In this document: positions 22,901 to 33,128 of the stretch, in pieces
How positions within the stretch are numbered: the stretch's first letter is position 1
Layout of the letters: every line of letters begins with the position of its first letter
Source of the DNA: Lasiosphaeria ovina
Taxonomy: Eukaryota; Ascomycota; Sordariomycetes; Sordariales; Lasiosphaeriaceae
DNA length: 64,000 nt
Assembly: GCA_033439765.1 (NCBI GenBank)
Contig: JAULSN010000001.1
Span: 4,216,001-4,280,000, forward strand
Direction of reading: 5' to 3'
The notes under the pieces: model-generated
The model's database searches: none
What the model was told of the DNA's origin: nothing
What the model saw: the letters and a program-made list of their open reading frames with translations, nothing else
Position numbers and translations under genes: made by a program

Positions 22901-23810
22901 GCTCTTCCTCCGGACGGTGCTTGCAGAGCTCCTACCGCTTTTCCTCGAGGCGCCGCCCACGCTCTTATTGTCCTTGTTGCTCCGCAGCTTCGGACGAGTC
23001 TTTGGCGCAACAATAACCTCGGCGTCGGGGGCGATCTTGGCGAAAGCAGCATCGGCGGGCAACGGGGGGTCGAGCGAGAGGACCTTGATGTTGGCAGTCG
23101 AGGTCGGGGACAGGTGAAGCGTGAGCGAGTGGGCACCGGCAACAACTCCGCCTAGAGCGTAGGCGGGGTTGGGCACGGCGCGGATCTGGAACAGCAGGTT
23201 GTCTTCCAGGAAAGTGCCGTGCAGCTCAATCATCTCCCAGTCCTCGGGCGACAGGGGCTCGATGTTGACAGTGTGCGCCAATGGCGGGTCCAGGTGTATG
23301 GTTGCCATGACCCTCTGACCGTCCTGCAGGCCGACGGTGGCGGCGAGCGTAGCGTCTAGCTCGACGAGGGGCACTTCCTGGTCGCGCGCCGAAGCGCCGC
23401 GGCCCCCATTGATGCCATCTCTGCTGACGATGGGGGTGATTCGCCTCTTGCTGGGCATGCCCGTCCACCCCACGTAGATGGACTTCTGGGCCGACGGGGA
23501 GGCGGCGGCGCCGGCAGCTGCTGGAAGGGCGGGCGCGCGGTAGCTGAGCTCGACGATGACATTCTGGGCGGGCTAGAAGCGAAGCTCTCGTCAGTTCAGT
23601 TCATTGGCACACATCGCAGCAAGCACAGGTAGGACGGCAGACAAGCACGGCTTCGGTAGCACGGCAGCCTACCTAGGTAGGTACTTAACTTACGGTGTTG
23701 ACATTGGCGAGCAGCGAGGCCAAGGATGCGGGAAGGTTCACAAGGCAGTTCTGCAGATGGACCAGCGACACCTCGGCGGCAGTCGACTGGGCCGCCTTTC
23801 TCGGCGCCAT
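19910..23810 (-). CDS. PEX1: Peroxisomal AAA ATPase PEX1
   Basis: With PEX6 it forms the hexameric motor that extracts ubiquitinated PEX5 from the peroxisomal membrane. Two exons, 23810-23694 and 23572-19910, separated by a 121-nt intron; 1259 residues. Exon 1 supplies MAPRKAAQSTAAEVSLVHLQ and joins exon 2 at PAQNVIVELSYR, recreating the conserved PEX1 N-domain. The D1 AAA module has a Walker A GGQGSGKTS (residue about 563) and AVVILDDIDRL as Walker B. D2 has GYPGCGKTLLA (about 897), LFFDEFDSIAPKRG (about 951), DRVVNQLLTQMDG and RPDLIDPALLRPGRLDK, the highly conserved PEX1 second domain. A Gly/Ser/Ala-rich insertion and a basic helix follow before the C-terminus. Divergent from MCM7 across 646 bp. 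Confidence 0.95.
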
Positions 23811-24456
23811 TATCGTCTGTCTTCCACGGGCACTTCCGTGTATCAATCAATCACACTACCACTCACTAGCAGCGTGCGGGGGAAAATAAGGTCAAAAGAT
23901 CTCTGTGCTATTTGTACATGGAGCATCTCGAGAAGTCTGAATTACGGTACGATCATCTCGAGCAGTAGGGAGCTTGGCTGGTCTGCTGGGTCTGCTGGAT
24001 CTGCTGGGGAGCTTCGCTTCTGTCGGTCATTTTAGAGCATGTGCCGAGGTACGGTATTGATACATGCCTCCAAGCACCGCTGTCGGCCGTTTGCGCTTCG
24101 TCGGCTTTCTTGGTGCTGTCACACTGCCAGCTGGCACCGGATGGACAGATTTTGGCACTGCCAGCTCCAGTACGTACCCGGGCAGCTCCCCAAGCTCGGA
24201 CCCTTTTTCGTTAAGTGGATACAGGCACCCCTGGCATGCGGGAACGACGCGAAAAAGTCGCGTTCAGCGTGTTAGGTCGCGTTCCCCTGCTGCACCCCCG
24301 GGCTTCCAGCTTCCAAGCGCCCCTGGCCGTCATCAGCAGTCCTGAGCGTCGTCGCATCCTGCAAGCATTTTGATTTCGCAACACCCCTCACTTTTGATCC
24401 GTATCCGCACCACCGAACCCGCCCACCAACGATCGATCAATTGCACTACGGTCAAC
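23811..24456. other. Bidirectional promoter PEX1-MCM7
   Basis: 646 bp between the two ATGs. It contains a TACCTAGGTA palindrome near 23670 (inside the PEX1 intron edge) and, close to MCM7, three ACGCG cores described separately. No gene is seen. Confidence 0.55.
24247..24282. promoter_or_regulatory. ACGCG (MCB/MBF-type) cluster upstream of MCM7
   Basis: Three ACGCG cores within 36 bp: 24247-24251 (followed by AAAAA, so also the SCB-like CGCGAAA), 24259-24263 and 24278-24282 (the latter two on the minus strand). The nearest is 175 bp from the MCM7 start. MBF binds ACGCGT-type cores and drives G1/S transcription of replication genes in yeasts; binding here is inferred. Confidence 0.5.
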
Positions 24457-27139
24457 ATGGCGCTTTTGCAATACCGAGCGCCCGTCGATTACGCCGCGCA
24501 GCAGGGTAAGCGACGCGCCTATTTTCTTTGAGGTTCCCGTCGCTAATCAAATCTCTGAATAGTTGCCTTTGAGCAATTCCTGACGGGGTTCAAGACCTCC
24601 CCAGAGCAGACCATCACACATGCTCTGGGTAATATCAACATTGACGAGGATGATCTCAGCGACGAGTATGACTTTATGGACGAGGACGACGATGCTCAGC
24701 AACGTCGTCTCCGGGACAAGGCGCGGAAACGAGCGCCCCAGCACAAATACAAGGAGATGCTCCAGCAGCTCGCCGATAGGAAACTTGACCAAGTCGTAAT
24801 TGACTTGGACGACCTGCAGTTGGTGCGTTGCCAGTCGCGCCCGCCCCTTGGCCCCAGACCCATCACTTGCTAACGGACCGCATGCAGTTCGAGGAAGACG
24901 CCAACGAGGGCCTCAAGCTTGTCGAGTCGGTAGAGAAGAACACAAAGCACTACGTCGAAGTCCTTTCCAGGGCCATCGATAAGCTCATGCCCCAACCGAG
25001 CGCCGACATCACATTCAAAGACGACGTACTCGATGTCTTGATGGCGAACAGGCAGCAGCGCAACCGCGACTTGGAAGAGGTGGCCGATCGGCTTATGGAC
25101 CCCACCGTCATCAATGAGCAGTATCCGGCCATGCTCACGCGCCGCTATACCCTCGTCTTCAAGTCAAGGACGTCGACACCCCGGAATCCGGTCAAGGCAC
25201 TCTCTGTCCGCCAGGTTCGTGGCGACCACATTGGCCATCTCATCACCATCCGCGGTATCGCCACCAGAGTCTTCGACGTCAAGCCCGTCGTCCAAGTCAG
25301 CGCTTACACCTGCGACCGCTGCGGATGCGAAATCTTCCAGCCCGTCACCGATAAGCAGTACGGGCCTCTTACCTTGTGCCCGTCCCAGGACTGCAAGGAC
25401 AACCAGGCAAGGGGCCAGCTCTACCCATCCACAAGGGCATCCAAGTTCCTGCCCTTTCAGGAGGTCAAGATCCAGGAACTTGCCGAGCAGGTCCCCATCG
25501 GCCAGATTCCGAGGACATTGACAGTCCTGTGCTACGGTAGCCTTGTCAGGCAAATCAACCCCGGCGATGTGGTCGATATTGGCGGCATTTTCCTCCCCAC
25601 TCCTTACACCGGGTTCAAGGCCATGCGCGCCGGTCTTCTGACTGATACCTACCTCGAGGCGCACCACGTCCTCCAGCACAAGAAGGCGTATGAAGAGATG
25701 GAAATCGATCCCCTCATCATGCGGAGGATCTCGCAGTTCACCCGGTCGGGCAACCAGTACGAGTATCTCGCAAAGTCGATTGCACCAGAAATTTTCGGCC
25801 ATCTCGATGTCAAGAAGGCGCTCCTCCTTCTCCTGGTCGGCGGTGTTACCAAGGAGGTTGGCGACGGCATGAGAATCCGTGGTGACATCAATATCTGCTT
25901 GATGGGTGATCCTGGTGTGGCCAAGTCGCAGCTGCTCAAGTACATCTCCAAGGTTGCTCCCCGCGGCGTCTACACGACGGGCCGCGGAAGCAGTGGCGTC
26001 GGTCTGACAGCCGCTGTGATGCGGGACCCCGTCACGGACGAGATGGTTCTTGAGGGTGGCGCGCTCGTTCTCGCAGACAACGGCGTTTGCTGCATCGATG
26101 AATTTGACAAGATGGACGACAACGACCGCACAGCCATTCACGAAGTCATGGAGCAGCAGACCATTAGCATCTCCAAGGCTGGCATCAGCACAACACTGAA
26201 CGCGCGGACCTCCATTCTGGCCGCCGCCAATCCCATCTATGGCCGCTACAACACGCGCCTGTCTGCCGTTGAGAACATCAACTTGCCTGCGGCCCTGCTG
26301 TCCCGTTTTGACGTCATGTTCCTCCTGCTGGACACGCCTACGCGCGAGACTGACGCTCAGCTTGCGAAGCACGTCGCCTACGTCCACATGCATAGCAAGC
26401 ATCCAGACCTGGGTACGGCCGATGGCGTTGTGTTCAGTCCGCAGGAAGTACGTGCCTACGTCGCGCAAGCACGCACCTTCCGTCCCGTCGTTCCTACTAC
26501 CGTGTCCGAGTATATGGTCAAGACGTACGTGCGGCTGCGCGGCCAGCAAAAGCGCAATGAAAAGATCAAGTCGCAGAACTTTGGCCACACGACACCGCGT
26601 ACACTCCTTGGCGTTGTACGTCTGGCGCAGGCCCTCGCACGCCTGCGGTTCAGCAACACAGTCACGCAGGACGACGTCGACGAGGCCCTTCGCCTCATAG
26701 AGTCGAGCAAAGACAGCCTTGCCGCCGAGAGCGGCGGCAACTCGAACCGCCGCGCCCTCAACGCCAGCAGCAAGATCTACAACCTTGTCAAGGGCCTCGC
26801 CGACTCGGGCGCCTGCAGGGCGGAGGACGATGTTGAGGAGGACGAGGAGGAGGACCAGTTTGGCATCGAGCTCAACCTCCGCAAGGTTAAGGAGCGCGTC
26901 ATTGCCAAGGGTTTTACAGAGAACCAGTGGCTGACGGCCCTGGAAGAGTATACCGAGCTTGACGTAAGTTATTTTCTTTCTCTCTTTTGGGTCTCTCTTT
27001 TGGGAGTGCTTAAACCAGAATAATGAAATGGTGGCTGACTTTATTACTCGCACAGGTTTGGCAAACTGCCGGCAATGGCACTCGACTTGTCTTTATCACA
27101 TCCAACAACGCGGAAAGAGATGGAAGCTCGGAACTTTGA
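24457..27139 (+). CDS. MCM7: Replicative helicase subunit MCM7
   Basis: Subunit of the MCM2-7 ring, the motor of the CMG helicase at replication origins and forks. Four exons: 24457-24505, 24563-24822, 24888-26963, 27056-27139; 822 residues. Exon 1 gives [16 protein letters not shown]. The N-terminal domain contains the zinc-binding cysteines CDRCGCEIF and CPSQDC (from residue about 244). The AAA core has Walker [13 protein letters not shown] (about 443), Walker [10 protein letters not shown], sensor 1 [11 protein letters not shown] and the arginine finger in LLSRFD (about 574). RGQLY and [20 protein letters not shown] are MCM7-type signatures. The last small exon encodes [18 protein letters not shown], the usual MCM7 C-terminus; reading through that intron would replace it with an unconserved tail. 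A 629-codon frame lies antisense to the gene and is treated as a shadow. Confidence 0.97.
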
Positions 27140-28305
27140 ATAATGCATTGTATATGCTATGATTTTGTCTGTGGGGGCTTTAGAGGATGCCTTCCTTTTC
27201 GATAAATTTGGTCGGTCTTGTTAGCCGCTTTCTGCCTGGTTCAATGTACTTTCCTCCTTTTTTGGTCTTTTGTTTCCGGGCTTGTTATATTGGGGTTCTT
27301 TATGATTGGGAAGTTCGGAAGGGTGTCTTTCTATTTTTATAGCTTGGAGGTGCCGAGTTAAATAACTATTTGAACACTCTTCATGATTGTTGTCGCGCTT
27401 TACGATCTTGGGCGCAATATATACCTACCTAATTAGCGCGCCTCGTCTACTCGTCAGCCCTTGCCGACCACAACACCCCCCGCCGCTTTAGTACAGGCGA
27501 TAGCTATAAAATTATCAGGGAAGTAACTGAAATTGGCTTAGACACACCGGATGGGCAGTATTATGAGTGGTTAGAGCTTATTAGATAAGAAGATTAAAAT
27601 TACCTTTCGCGAGACGAGTGCTTGTACTACGTACTAGGTATAGTTGGGCCCAAAGCCGGGACCGCTAAAGATTTTTAAGGTAAGCATTTGATCATCCACT
27701 TTGAGTTTATAGCCATCCCTACTTTTACCAAAGCTTCGCCGCTTTTCAATTCACCACCAACATAATTATATATTATATATCGTCATGACATAGCCGTGTG
27801 AGGCCAAATAATGACGCTGACGACTGTGCCAGAGATGAAGTCAACAGATTTTCTATTGAAAGTTTGCTCGGTTCTTATCAAAGTATTCCGTACTTTGGGC
27901 GAGCAATTCAAAATGCCTTATCATGTGAGGTTTCGCGAGCTACAATAACATACTTGCAGATTCTTGATGATGCTCCTTTGCGGGATGTTCTAGTGCGTAG
28001 GACAGTTACAATTATGGGGGAGTTGTGAAGGACCACCCCGTTTTATCTGCAGTCCATCACATCGCAAAGCTATGTAAAGGCGTATCCAAAAAGGTGCAAC
28101 AGTTCACCGCAGTTCTCGACTCGCGCGAGAGTAATCATTTGAATCTGCATAACTACTGCTTACTGACCTAACCACACCGGACTAAATAAATAAATACCAT
28201 TCTCTCTGTGGCTGCTGTACGAATAGTTATCAAGCCGCAGCCGACGGCTCAATATAATTCAACACACTGCTCACCAAAGCCCATCCCATTACCGCAGCAG
28301 CCTTC
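27140..28305. other. AT-rich intergenic stretch
   Basis: 1.17 kb between MCM7 and the next gene, convergent. The first 250 bp is T-rich and probably MCM7 3' UTR. The 27.45-28.2 kb part is AT-rich with a 76-codon frame at 27798 that has no recognisable domain; it could be a decayed element, but I find no terminal repeats. Confidence 0.4.
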
Positions 28306-29274
28306 TCAAGGAGCCTGAGGAGCAGCCCGGGGCGGCGGGAGGTTGGTGAGCGTGACCGCCTTGGCCAGATCATCTATCCACGCGGCCTTGGCCGCAACGG
28401 CTCCGCGGCGCGCGGTGCTCTTGACCAGGCCCTCAACAACAGTCTGCGCCGGCAGCGCCGTGACGCTCCAGTTCTTGAGCGCGGCGACAGCCTGGGCGGC
28501 GTCGGGGTTCGGGGCGCCGACGCCGGCGAACACGGCCGGCATCTCGGCCGGGTCGGCGGCCGTCTTCTCGCCCGTCTCGACGTCGTACGGCGCGCGGTTG
28601 TACACCAGCCACACGGCGTGGTTGGTGCCGGCCACATCGACCACCACGCCGTAGTTGGTCTCCTCGTACGGGGTGTCCGCGGTCGGGTTCAGCGCGCGCG
28701 TCTTGAGCACGCCTAGCGCGTACGCGAAGCGTGGCAGCGGTACCTGGCCTCCCGTCGCCGACGTCTGCGCCAGGTCGTACACGTACGGGTGCACGCTGAC
28801 CTTGCTTCCTGGCGGCGGCGCCGTGGTGGCCGTGATGGTTTCTCCGGCGACGCTCAGGACGGGCCGCGTGGTCACGACGACGTATTCGCGGTCCGCCGTC
28901 TTGAAGAGCGGGATAGGCTCGCCGCCGTCGACGGCGTCGGCCAGCGTGGCGACGGCGGCGAAGTCGGCGAAGTTGGTCGCCTTGAGCTTGGTCAGGGCGT
29001 CGGCGGCCGAGCACGGCGGCCGCGGCGCTGGTGTGTTGGTGTCGAGCCACTTGATGAAGCCGTCAACGTCGGTGGTCTTGCTCTTGACGACGGAGGCGAG
29101 GCTGGTGGGGAATTTGCCTGTATGATTGGTATTAGCATTGGCATCCGTGGAGTGGAGCTTAGGGAGGGGGTGGGGTGGGCACGGAGCAAGCACCAACTTC
29201 AACTTACCAGTGCGGAAGGCATCTTTGAGGGCGGTTTGCGCCGCCTTGAAGCTTGCTTCTCCGGTGGTCGACAT
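28306..29274 (-). CDS. Hypothetical protein, Ala/Thr/Pro-rich
   Basis: Two exons, 29274-29208 and 29117-28306, separated by a 90-nt intron (GTAAGT donor, GCTAATAC branch-like site, ACAG acceptor); 292 residues. The intron is a multiple of three and has no stop, so the unspliced frame is also open (322 residues). The spliced junction reads AFRTG-KFPTSLASVVKSK, which is more protein-like than the retained, proline- and Asn/Thr-rich insert. I do not recognise a domain. The body has regular beta-like stretches (EYVVVTTRPVLSVAGE, NYGVVVDVAGTNHAVWLVYN) and an Ala-rich C-terminal helix. No signal peptide or membrane helix is visible. Strong GC bias at third positions supports coding. A 16-bp repeat array sits directly upstream of the ATG. 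Confidence 0.7.
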   Translation of the reverse strand: MSTTGEASFKAAQTALKDAFRTGKLKLVLAPCPPHPLPKLHSTDANANTNHTGKFPTSLASVVKSKTTDVDGFIKWLDTNTPAPRPPCSAADALTKLKATNFADFAAVATLADAVDGGEPIPLFKTADREYVVVTTRPVLSVAGETITATTAPPPGSKVSVHPYVYDLAQTSATGGQVPLPRFAYALGVLKTRALNPTADTPYEETNYGVVVDVAGTNHAVWLVYNRAPYDVETGEKTAADPAEMPAVFAGVGAPNPDAAQAVAALKNWSVTALPAQTVVEGLVKSTARRGAVAAKAAWIDDLAKAVTLTNLPPPRAAPQAP

Positions 29275-30360
29275 GGCTTTTGTAGGACGTTGAAAGTGTT
29301 TGAGGTTGAAGGTGTCTGAGGTTAAAGGTGTCTGAGGTTGAAAGTGTCTGAAGTTGAAGGGGTCTGGAATGATGTCTTGTGTCGTGTCGGCGGGTCAGAG
29401 CCTCTTTTGTACCCCAGAGTTACAGAGCATGGCAGTTGGGGTGTTGGTTAGCTCGGGTCGGCGGCGGCGGCTCGTCGATGGCCACGTAATGAGATTGAGA
29501 ACGGAGGGGGTAGGTAGGTAGTCGCGCCTCATGTCCGGCTGCAACTTGCACACTACATACAGTACAGCACAATCGGGTAGACTGTTGAGTTGGCCTTCGA
29601 AGGCATTGCTCTCATGTCATTGTCCGGTGGCTAGCTGAACTTCTGAAGGCGAAGTTGGACTGAACGTGTTGTCCTGGTAATGTACCTTGGCGGGCGGCAT
29701 TGGCTGGCATGCCGCATTGTCGCCGAATCGGGGCAAAAATCCGGGCGGGGCCCCGGCTCACGTCAGCCCGTACTGCAGCTGGCTACCCGCTTCCGGAAAC
29801 CTTCAGCCCTCCTCTTGTCTGTCGGCTTCGCGCCTTGTAAGGCTGGCCTGCATGCCAACGCCATATACAGGCACCAGGGGTCGTATCTCAGCTTCAAGAG
29901 TACTACTAAGTAAGACTCAAGTTCCTTTTTCATCCTGACCTGCATTTTCCCCGCAAATTCGGTCAGCCACTTTCAACCTAATTAGCAGCGTTTGCTGCCA
30001 TCAACACCATGCCGACTGCATCTCGTATTCATATTGTTGCACGTGATCTGGATTGACTGAGCATTGAATTGTCTGGTTAGATCGGTCTAAAGTACAGGTA
30101 AAATAGCACCTTCTTATAGCCAACAGGATCACTGAATATCTCCACGGAAGTCCGTATTCAGGGTGGGCAAAAGAAGACCGTAGAATTGAAAGGAATCTCC
30201 GGTGCAAGGGATGTAGTCGGATTGAGGGCATTCCGAACGCAAGGGAGGGTGCAAAGGAGAGAAAAGCAGGTGTTTGCGTATGTAGGGGTAAAAGAGGGTC
30301 AATTTTGCAAGTAAGGGTCATTTCTTGGCGACATATTGCATAATTAAGGTAATTAGCTAA
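29275..30360. other. Intergenic, promoter of the 28.3-29.3 kb gene and AT-rich flank
   Basis: 1.1 kb. It begins with the 16-bp tandem repeat array, then ordinary promoter-like sequence, becoming AT-rich after 29.9 kb. No gene is recognised; the short frames around 29.7 kb lack features. Confidence 0.4.
29290..29369. repeat. 16-bp tandem repeat, five copies, just upstream of a start codon
   Basis: Five adjacent 16-nt units with consensus TTGAAGGTGTCTGAGG starting at 29290, 29306, 29322, 29338 and 29354, each with 0-3 differences. The array lies 16 bp upstream of the minus-strand ATG at 29274, so it is 5' leader or core promoter. Confidence 0.92.
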
Positions 30361-30376
30361 CTGACGTCGATTCAGC

Positions 30377-30992
30377 AACGCTACGAGCCCGCCTCAACGT
30401 CCTGAGCACGCAGGGACCGCCGAACCTGCAGTATTTCCACCGGGCTCTCCCGCAGTGTATTTTCATCTGCGCCGGCCAGAACAACGGCGGCCGCACCATC
30501 GTGGTCACGTCGGCGGTCGACAACTGGTAGGGTTACCGTAGGGTCAACGACGAGATCCAGAACTTCCGCGCCGTCGTGCGCCCCGCCAGCGCTCCCGTCG
30601 CCGGGCCGGCGGCATTCCCCGTGGACGATCGGTCGCAGGGCATCAGACAGGAGTTCAACCTCGTGCAGAACAACGCAAACGCCCCGAACACCAACGCGAA
30701 TAACATCCGCCAGGGCGTCATCACGGCGTGGCAGCAGACGCCGGCCAACTTCGCCAACCACGCCAACGAGCAGTGCATGCCGCTCAAGGTCCCCGGCTTC
30801 ACCGTCAAGCCGCGCTGCCTCCGCTGCCAGGGCCTGTTCCGCTACAACATCGCCCACAGCATCCAGCTGCAGAACGAGGAGGCTGGGTTCCGCGGAAGAA
30901 AGGGCCAGCCGCTCAACACCCTGTGTTTCCGCAACTTCGGCTGCGCTGAGACCATTGGCCATTTCTACTGTGTTGCCGCTGCTAACCACTAG
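30377..30992 (+). pseudogene. Coding-like segment interrupted by a TAG stop, function unknown
   Basis: A GC-rich island in AT-rich surroundings. One frame runs from an acceptor-like site (GCTAAC branch, ATTCAG) at about 30376 to the TAG ending at 30992, broken only by one in-frame TAG at 30529-30531. Before the stop it reads LNVLSTQGPPNLQYFHRALP and NNGGRTIVVTSAVDNW. After it come a Asn-rich stretch and a cysteine-bearing C-terminal part: EQCMPLKVPG, PRCLRCQGLFRYN, TLCFRNFGCAE and GHFYC. I do not recognise the family. An upstream exon with a start codon is not identified. Either this is a young pseudogene, or the downstream part is expressed alone from an internal start (ATG near 30777, in frame). 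A 202-codon antisense frame is considered a shadow. Confidence 0.45.
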
Positions 30993-31613
30993 AACTAGGT
31001 TGAACGAGAATGAGCGCGACGAGTCTTACGGGGATTAGGATGGGGTGATGGAGCCGGCAGGAAGTTTCGAGGTCGGAGAAGTGCCTAAGTTGAGGTGTGT
31101 GTTGCAGGATCTCTCGATGACATGGATTTGCGAGTAACATGAACTTAGTGCCCGTGCAATGAAAATTCACTGTCCGGGCAAGCAAGTTCATTACCTACCA
31201 TTAGGTCATTTTCATAATGTTCATGGGTAGGTAATTACGTGCTGAGGTCGCTATGAATGTCACACGTGACACCTTCCCGTCTTAACCCAGCGTAACCGAT
31301 GTTTGCCGAATAATTAGGGTCTTTGCCGTATAAGAGGTCAATGCAAGAGGTTGTGTCAACTGGGATGAACTCAGTCAACTCAGTCCAGGAATGACTTGGC
31401 TCTAATTAGGTAGATAAACCACGGTCACCGAGCCCCAGGAGTCGTACTGGGTGTGCTGGGATATCATTATTCTTATCGGGGATCCGGATGTTCTGGGGTT
31501 TTGATTTTTTTGCGCTTCCTGTTTCTGGTTTCTCTGCCAATAATTGTTCCGCTGGACGCCAGAGTGCAAGGGTAGCTGCTTGAAATGTCGAATAGCTAAT
31601 CAAAGCTTTGTGT
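30993..31613. other. AT-rich flank left of the hAT-type element
   Basis: 620 bp without a recognisable gene; mixed AT-rich sequence. Confidence 0.4.
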
Positions 31614-31621
31614 GTGCTATT
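31614..31621 (+). repeat. Left 8-bp target-site duplication (GTGCTATT)
   Basis: Identical to 32251-32258 on the other side of the element. Eight base pairs is the hAT superfamily's duplication length. Confidence 0.85.
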
Positions 31622-32250
31622 CAGGGCTGGCAACAACGCAAACAAATCAAATCGGGACCCTATATTTGCTTTGTTTGGCAAAAGTGAGGCCATATTTGAA
31701 GCCCAAAAAGGCATATTTGGCTTGATTTGAGTGTTTGGATTGAATTGAACTAGATCTGAAAAATATTAATCCGGCCCGGGCCACGTAAAATTCTGCAACC
31801 CGGGACGCCAGAAGCCAGTGATGCCCGAGATCTGGCTTCAAAAAAGGCCATTACGCTGCCAATTAACAAGGCATAGAAGCTTGTGAATGGCATCGCCCTG
31901 AAGCCCTTGTCTTTGAAGCCCAATGATCAGTTTGGTGATGCTGAATAGCCTCTCGCAGTCCGCTGGCATCTATCCACTTTGACTTGCATTTGGTGGATTT
32001 CCCAGAAAAAGTCGTCATTTTTGCCCTGGAAATGAGGTTCTTCATGGCACGGAACTTGCCGTTGATATCCTTATTTTGGCAAAAATTAGCCTGGGAAAAT
32101 GCCCAACATTTATCAAATATATGTCAAAGCAAATCAAATATCTACGGCTTCATATTTGCTTTGTTTGAACGGTATTTTGGCCCTATTTGATTTGCCTATA
32201 TTTGGATTACGTTGATTTGCATTGAAATATTTGCATTGTTGACAGCCTTG
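31622..32250. mobile_element. Non-autonomous hAT-type (MITE-like) element, 629 bp
   Basis: Terminal inverted repeats: the left end begins CAGGGCTGGCAACAACGCAAA and the reverse complement of the right end begins CAAGGCTGTCAACAATGCAAA, 18 of 21 positions equal, with two of the three differences transitions. Flanked by a perfect 8-bp duplication, GTGCTATT. Subterminal sequence is rich in CAAATCAAAT and ATATTTGCTTTGTTTG words; the latter occurs exactly at 31662-31677 and 32152-32167, typical of transposase-binding subterminal repeats. No frame inside exceeds about 70 codons and none resembles a transposase, so it would depend on an autonomous copy elsewhere. The A/T-ward transitions would suit RIP or simple decay. 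Confidence 0.85.
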
Positions 32251-32258
32251 GTGCTATT
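32251..32258 (+). repeat. Right 8-bp target-site duplication (GTGCTATT)
   Basis: Perfect copy of 31614-31621. Confidence 0.85.
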
Positions 32259-33128
32259 AGATCTAAGGTGAGGCCTTAACTAGCTCTCATCACAATTGAC
32301 TAGGCGATATTCAATCACCCCCCGTTGATCTGCTCGTACCCCGCCAAATCCGGAGCTTAACTAGCATTCCCATATGTTATCCGCCATTTTCCAGAAGTTG
32401 ATGTCAACGGTGCATAATACCGGCTGCTCTTGAATGATAGCTGCCTCATCTGCCTTTCAGCCTACGCAATGGACTTGATTGATACTACCTTCACCTTACC
32501 ATATCTATATGAAGGGAAGGAGTATAATTAGGTACGAACTGCCAAATATGTTCAAGTGGTGGTTTGGTTTTATTTGCGAAGTATTACAGGGGTTAAAGCT
32601 TCATGCTCAGTCTTACTCACGCGCTCATGATTTCTCCTTCTCTCGCATGAAGCTCTATTTTAAGGGCTGCATAATTAAATGTGGCATGACTGGGCCATCA
32701 CTTGACCACTCAGACGTTTTTGACGGTCCGAGCACCTGTCGACCCTCCCAAAAGAAATTGTGTTTTGAACTCACTCAAGTCTCTGTTACTCACTCCTCGG
32801 GCAACTATTCGATAAAAAGCCCGGAATATCGCCTGAATTTAGTAGTGGCTATAGCCTGTAGCAAAGACTCAAACATCCCCTACATCCATCCTATGGCAAG
32901 TGACTGCTGGGTCTCGACTAATTATTAACCTTGCTGCAAGTATCCCATCTCGAAGTGGCAGCCATTGGCAAACAAGAGAAGAAGCAAATGGTTTACCTGC
33001 TGGTCCGATATGGAAGTGCATAAATACAGGGTTATATGGTGTCTCTACGCGCACCTCTATCTACTCTCATACAATACAGCAAAACAACTGCTACAGCTAC
33101 GGCAACACGTCGACGCCCTCGACATTTT
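32259..33128. other. AT-rich intergenic stretch right of the element
   Basis: 870 bp before the 3' end of the mS29 gene. A 149-codon frame at 32479-32928 has no domain or coding-like composition and I do not call it. Confidence 0.4.

Noticed and set aside
25164..27053. 629-codon open frame antisense to MCM7
   Set aside because: It mirrors the MCM7 exon, is rich in Val, Leu, Arg, Asp and Gly as expected for the complement of GC3-rich codons, and has no domain; MCM7 itself is beyond doubt.
30381..30989. 202-codon minus-strand frame at the broken coding-like segment
   Set aside because: Val/Ala/Glu/Arg/Leu-rich composition typical of the complement of a GC-biased gene; the plus-strand frame has better protein character despite its stop codon.
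32479..32928. 149-codon frame right of the hAT-type element
   Set aside because: AT-rich, random-looking composition, and no start context or homology that I recognise.
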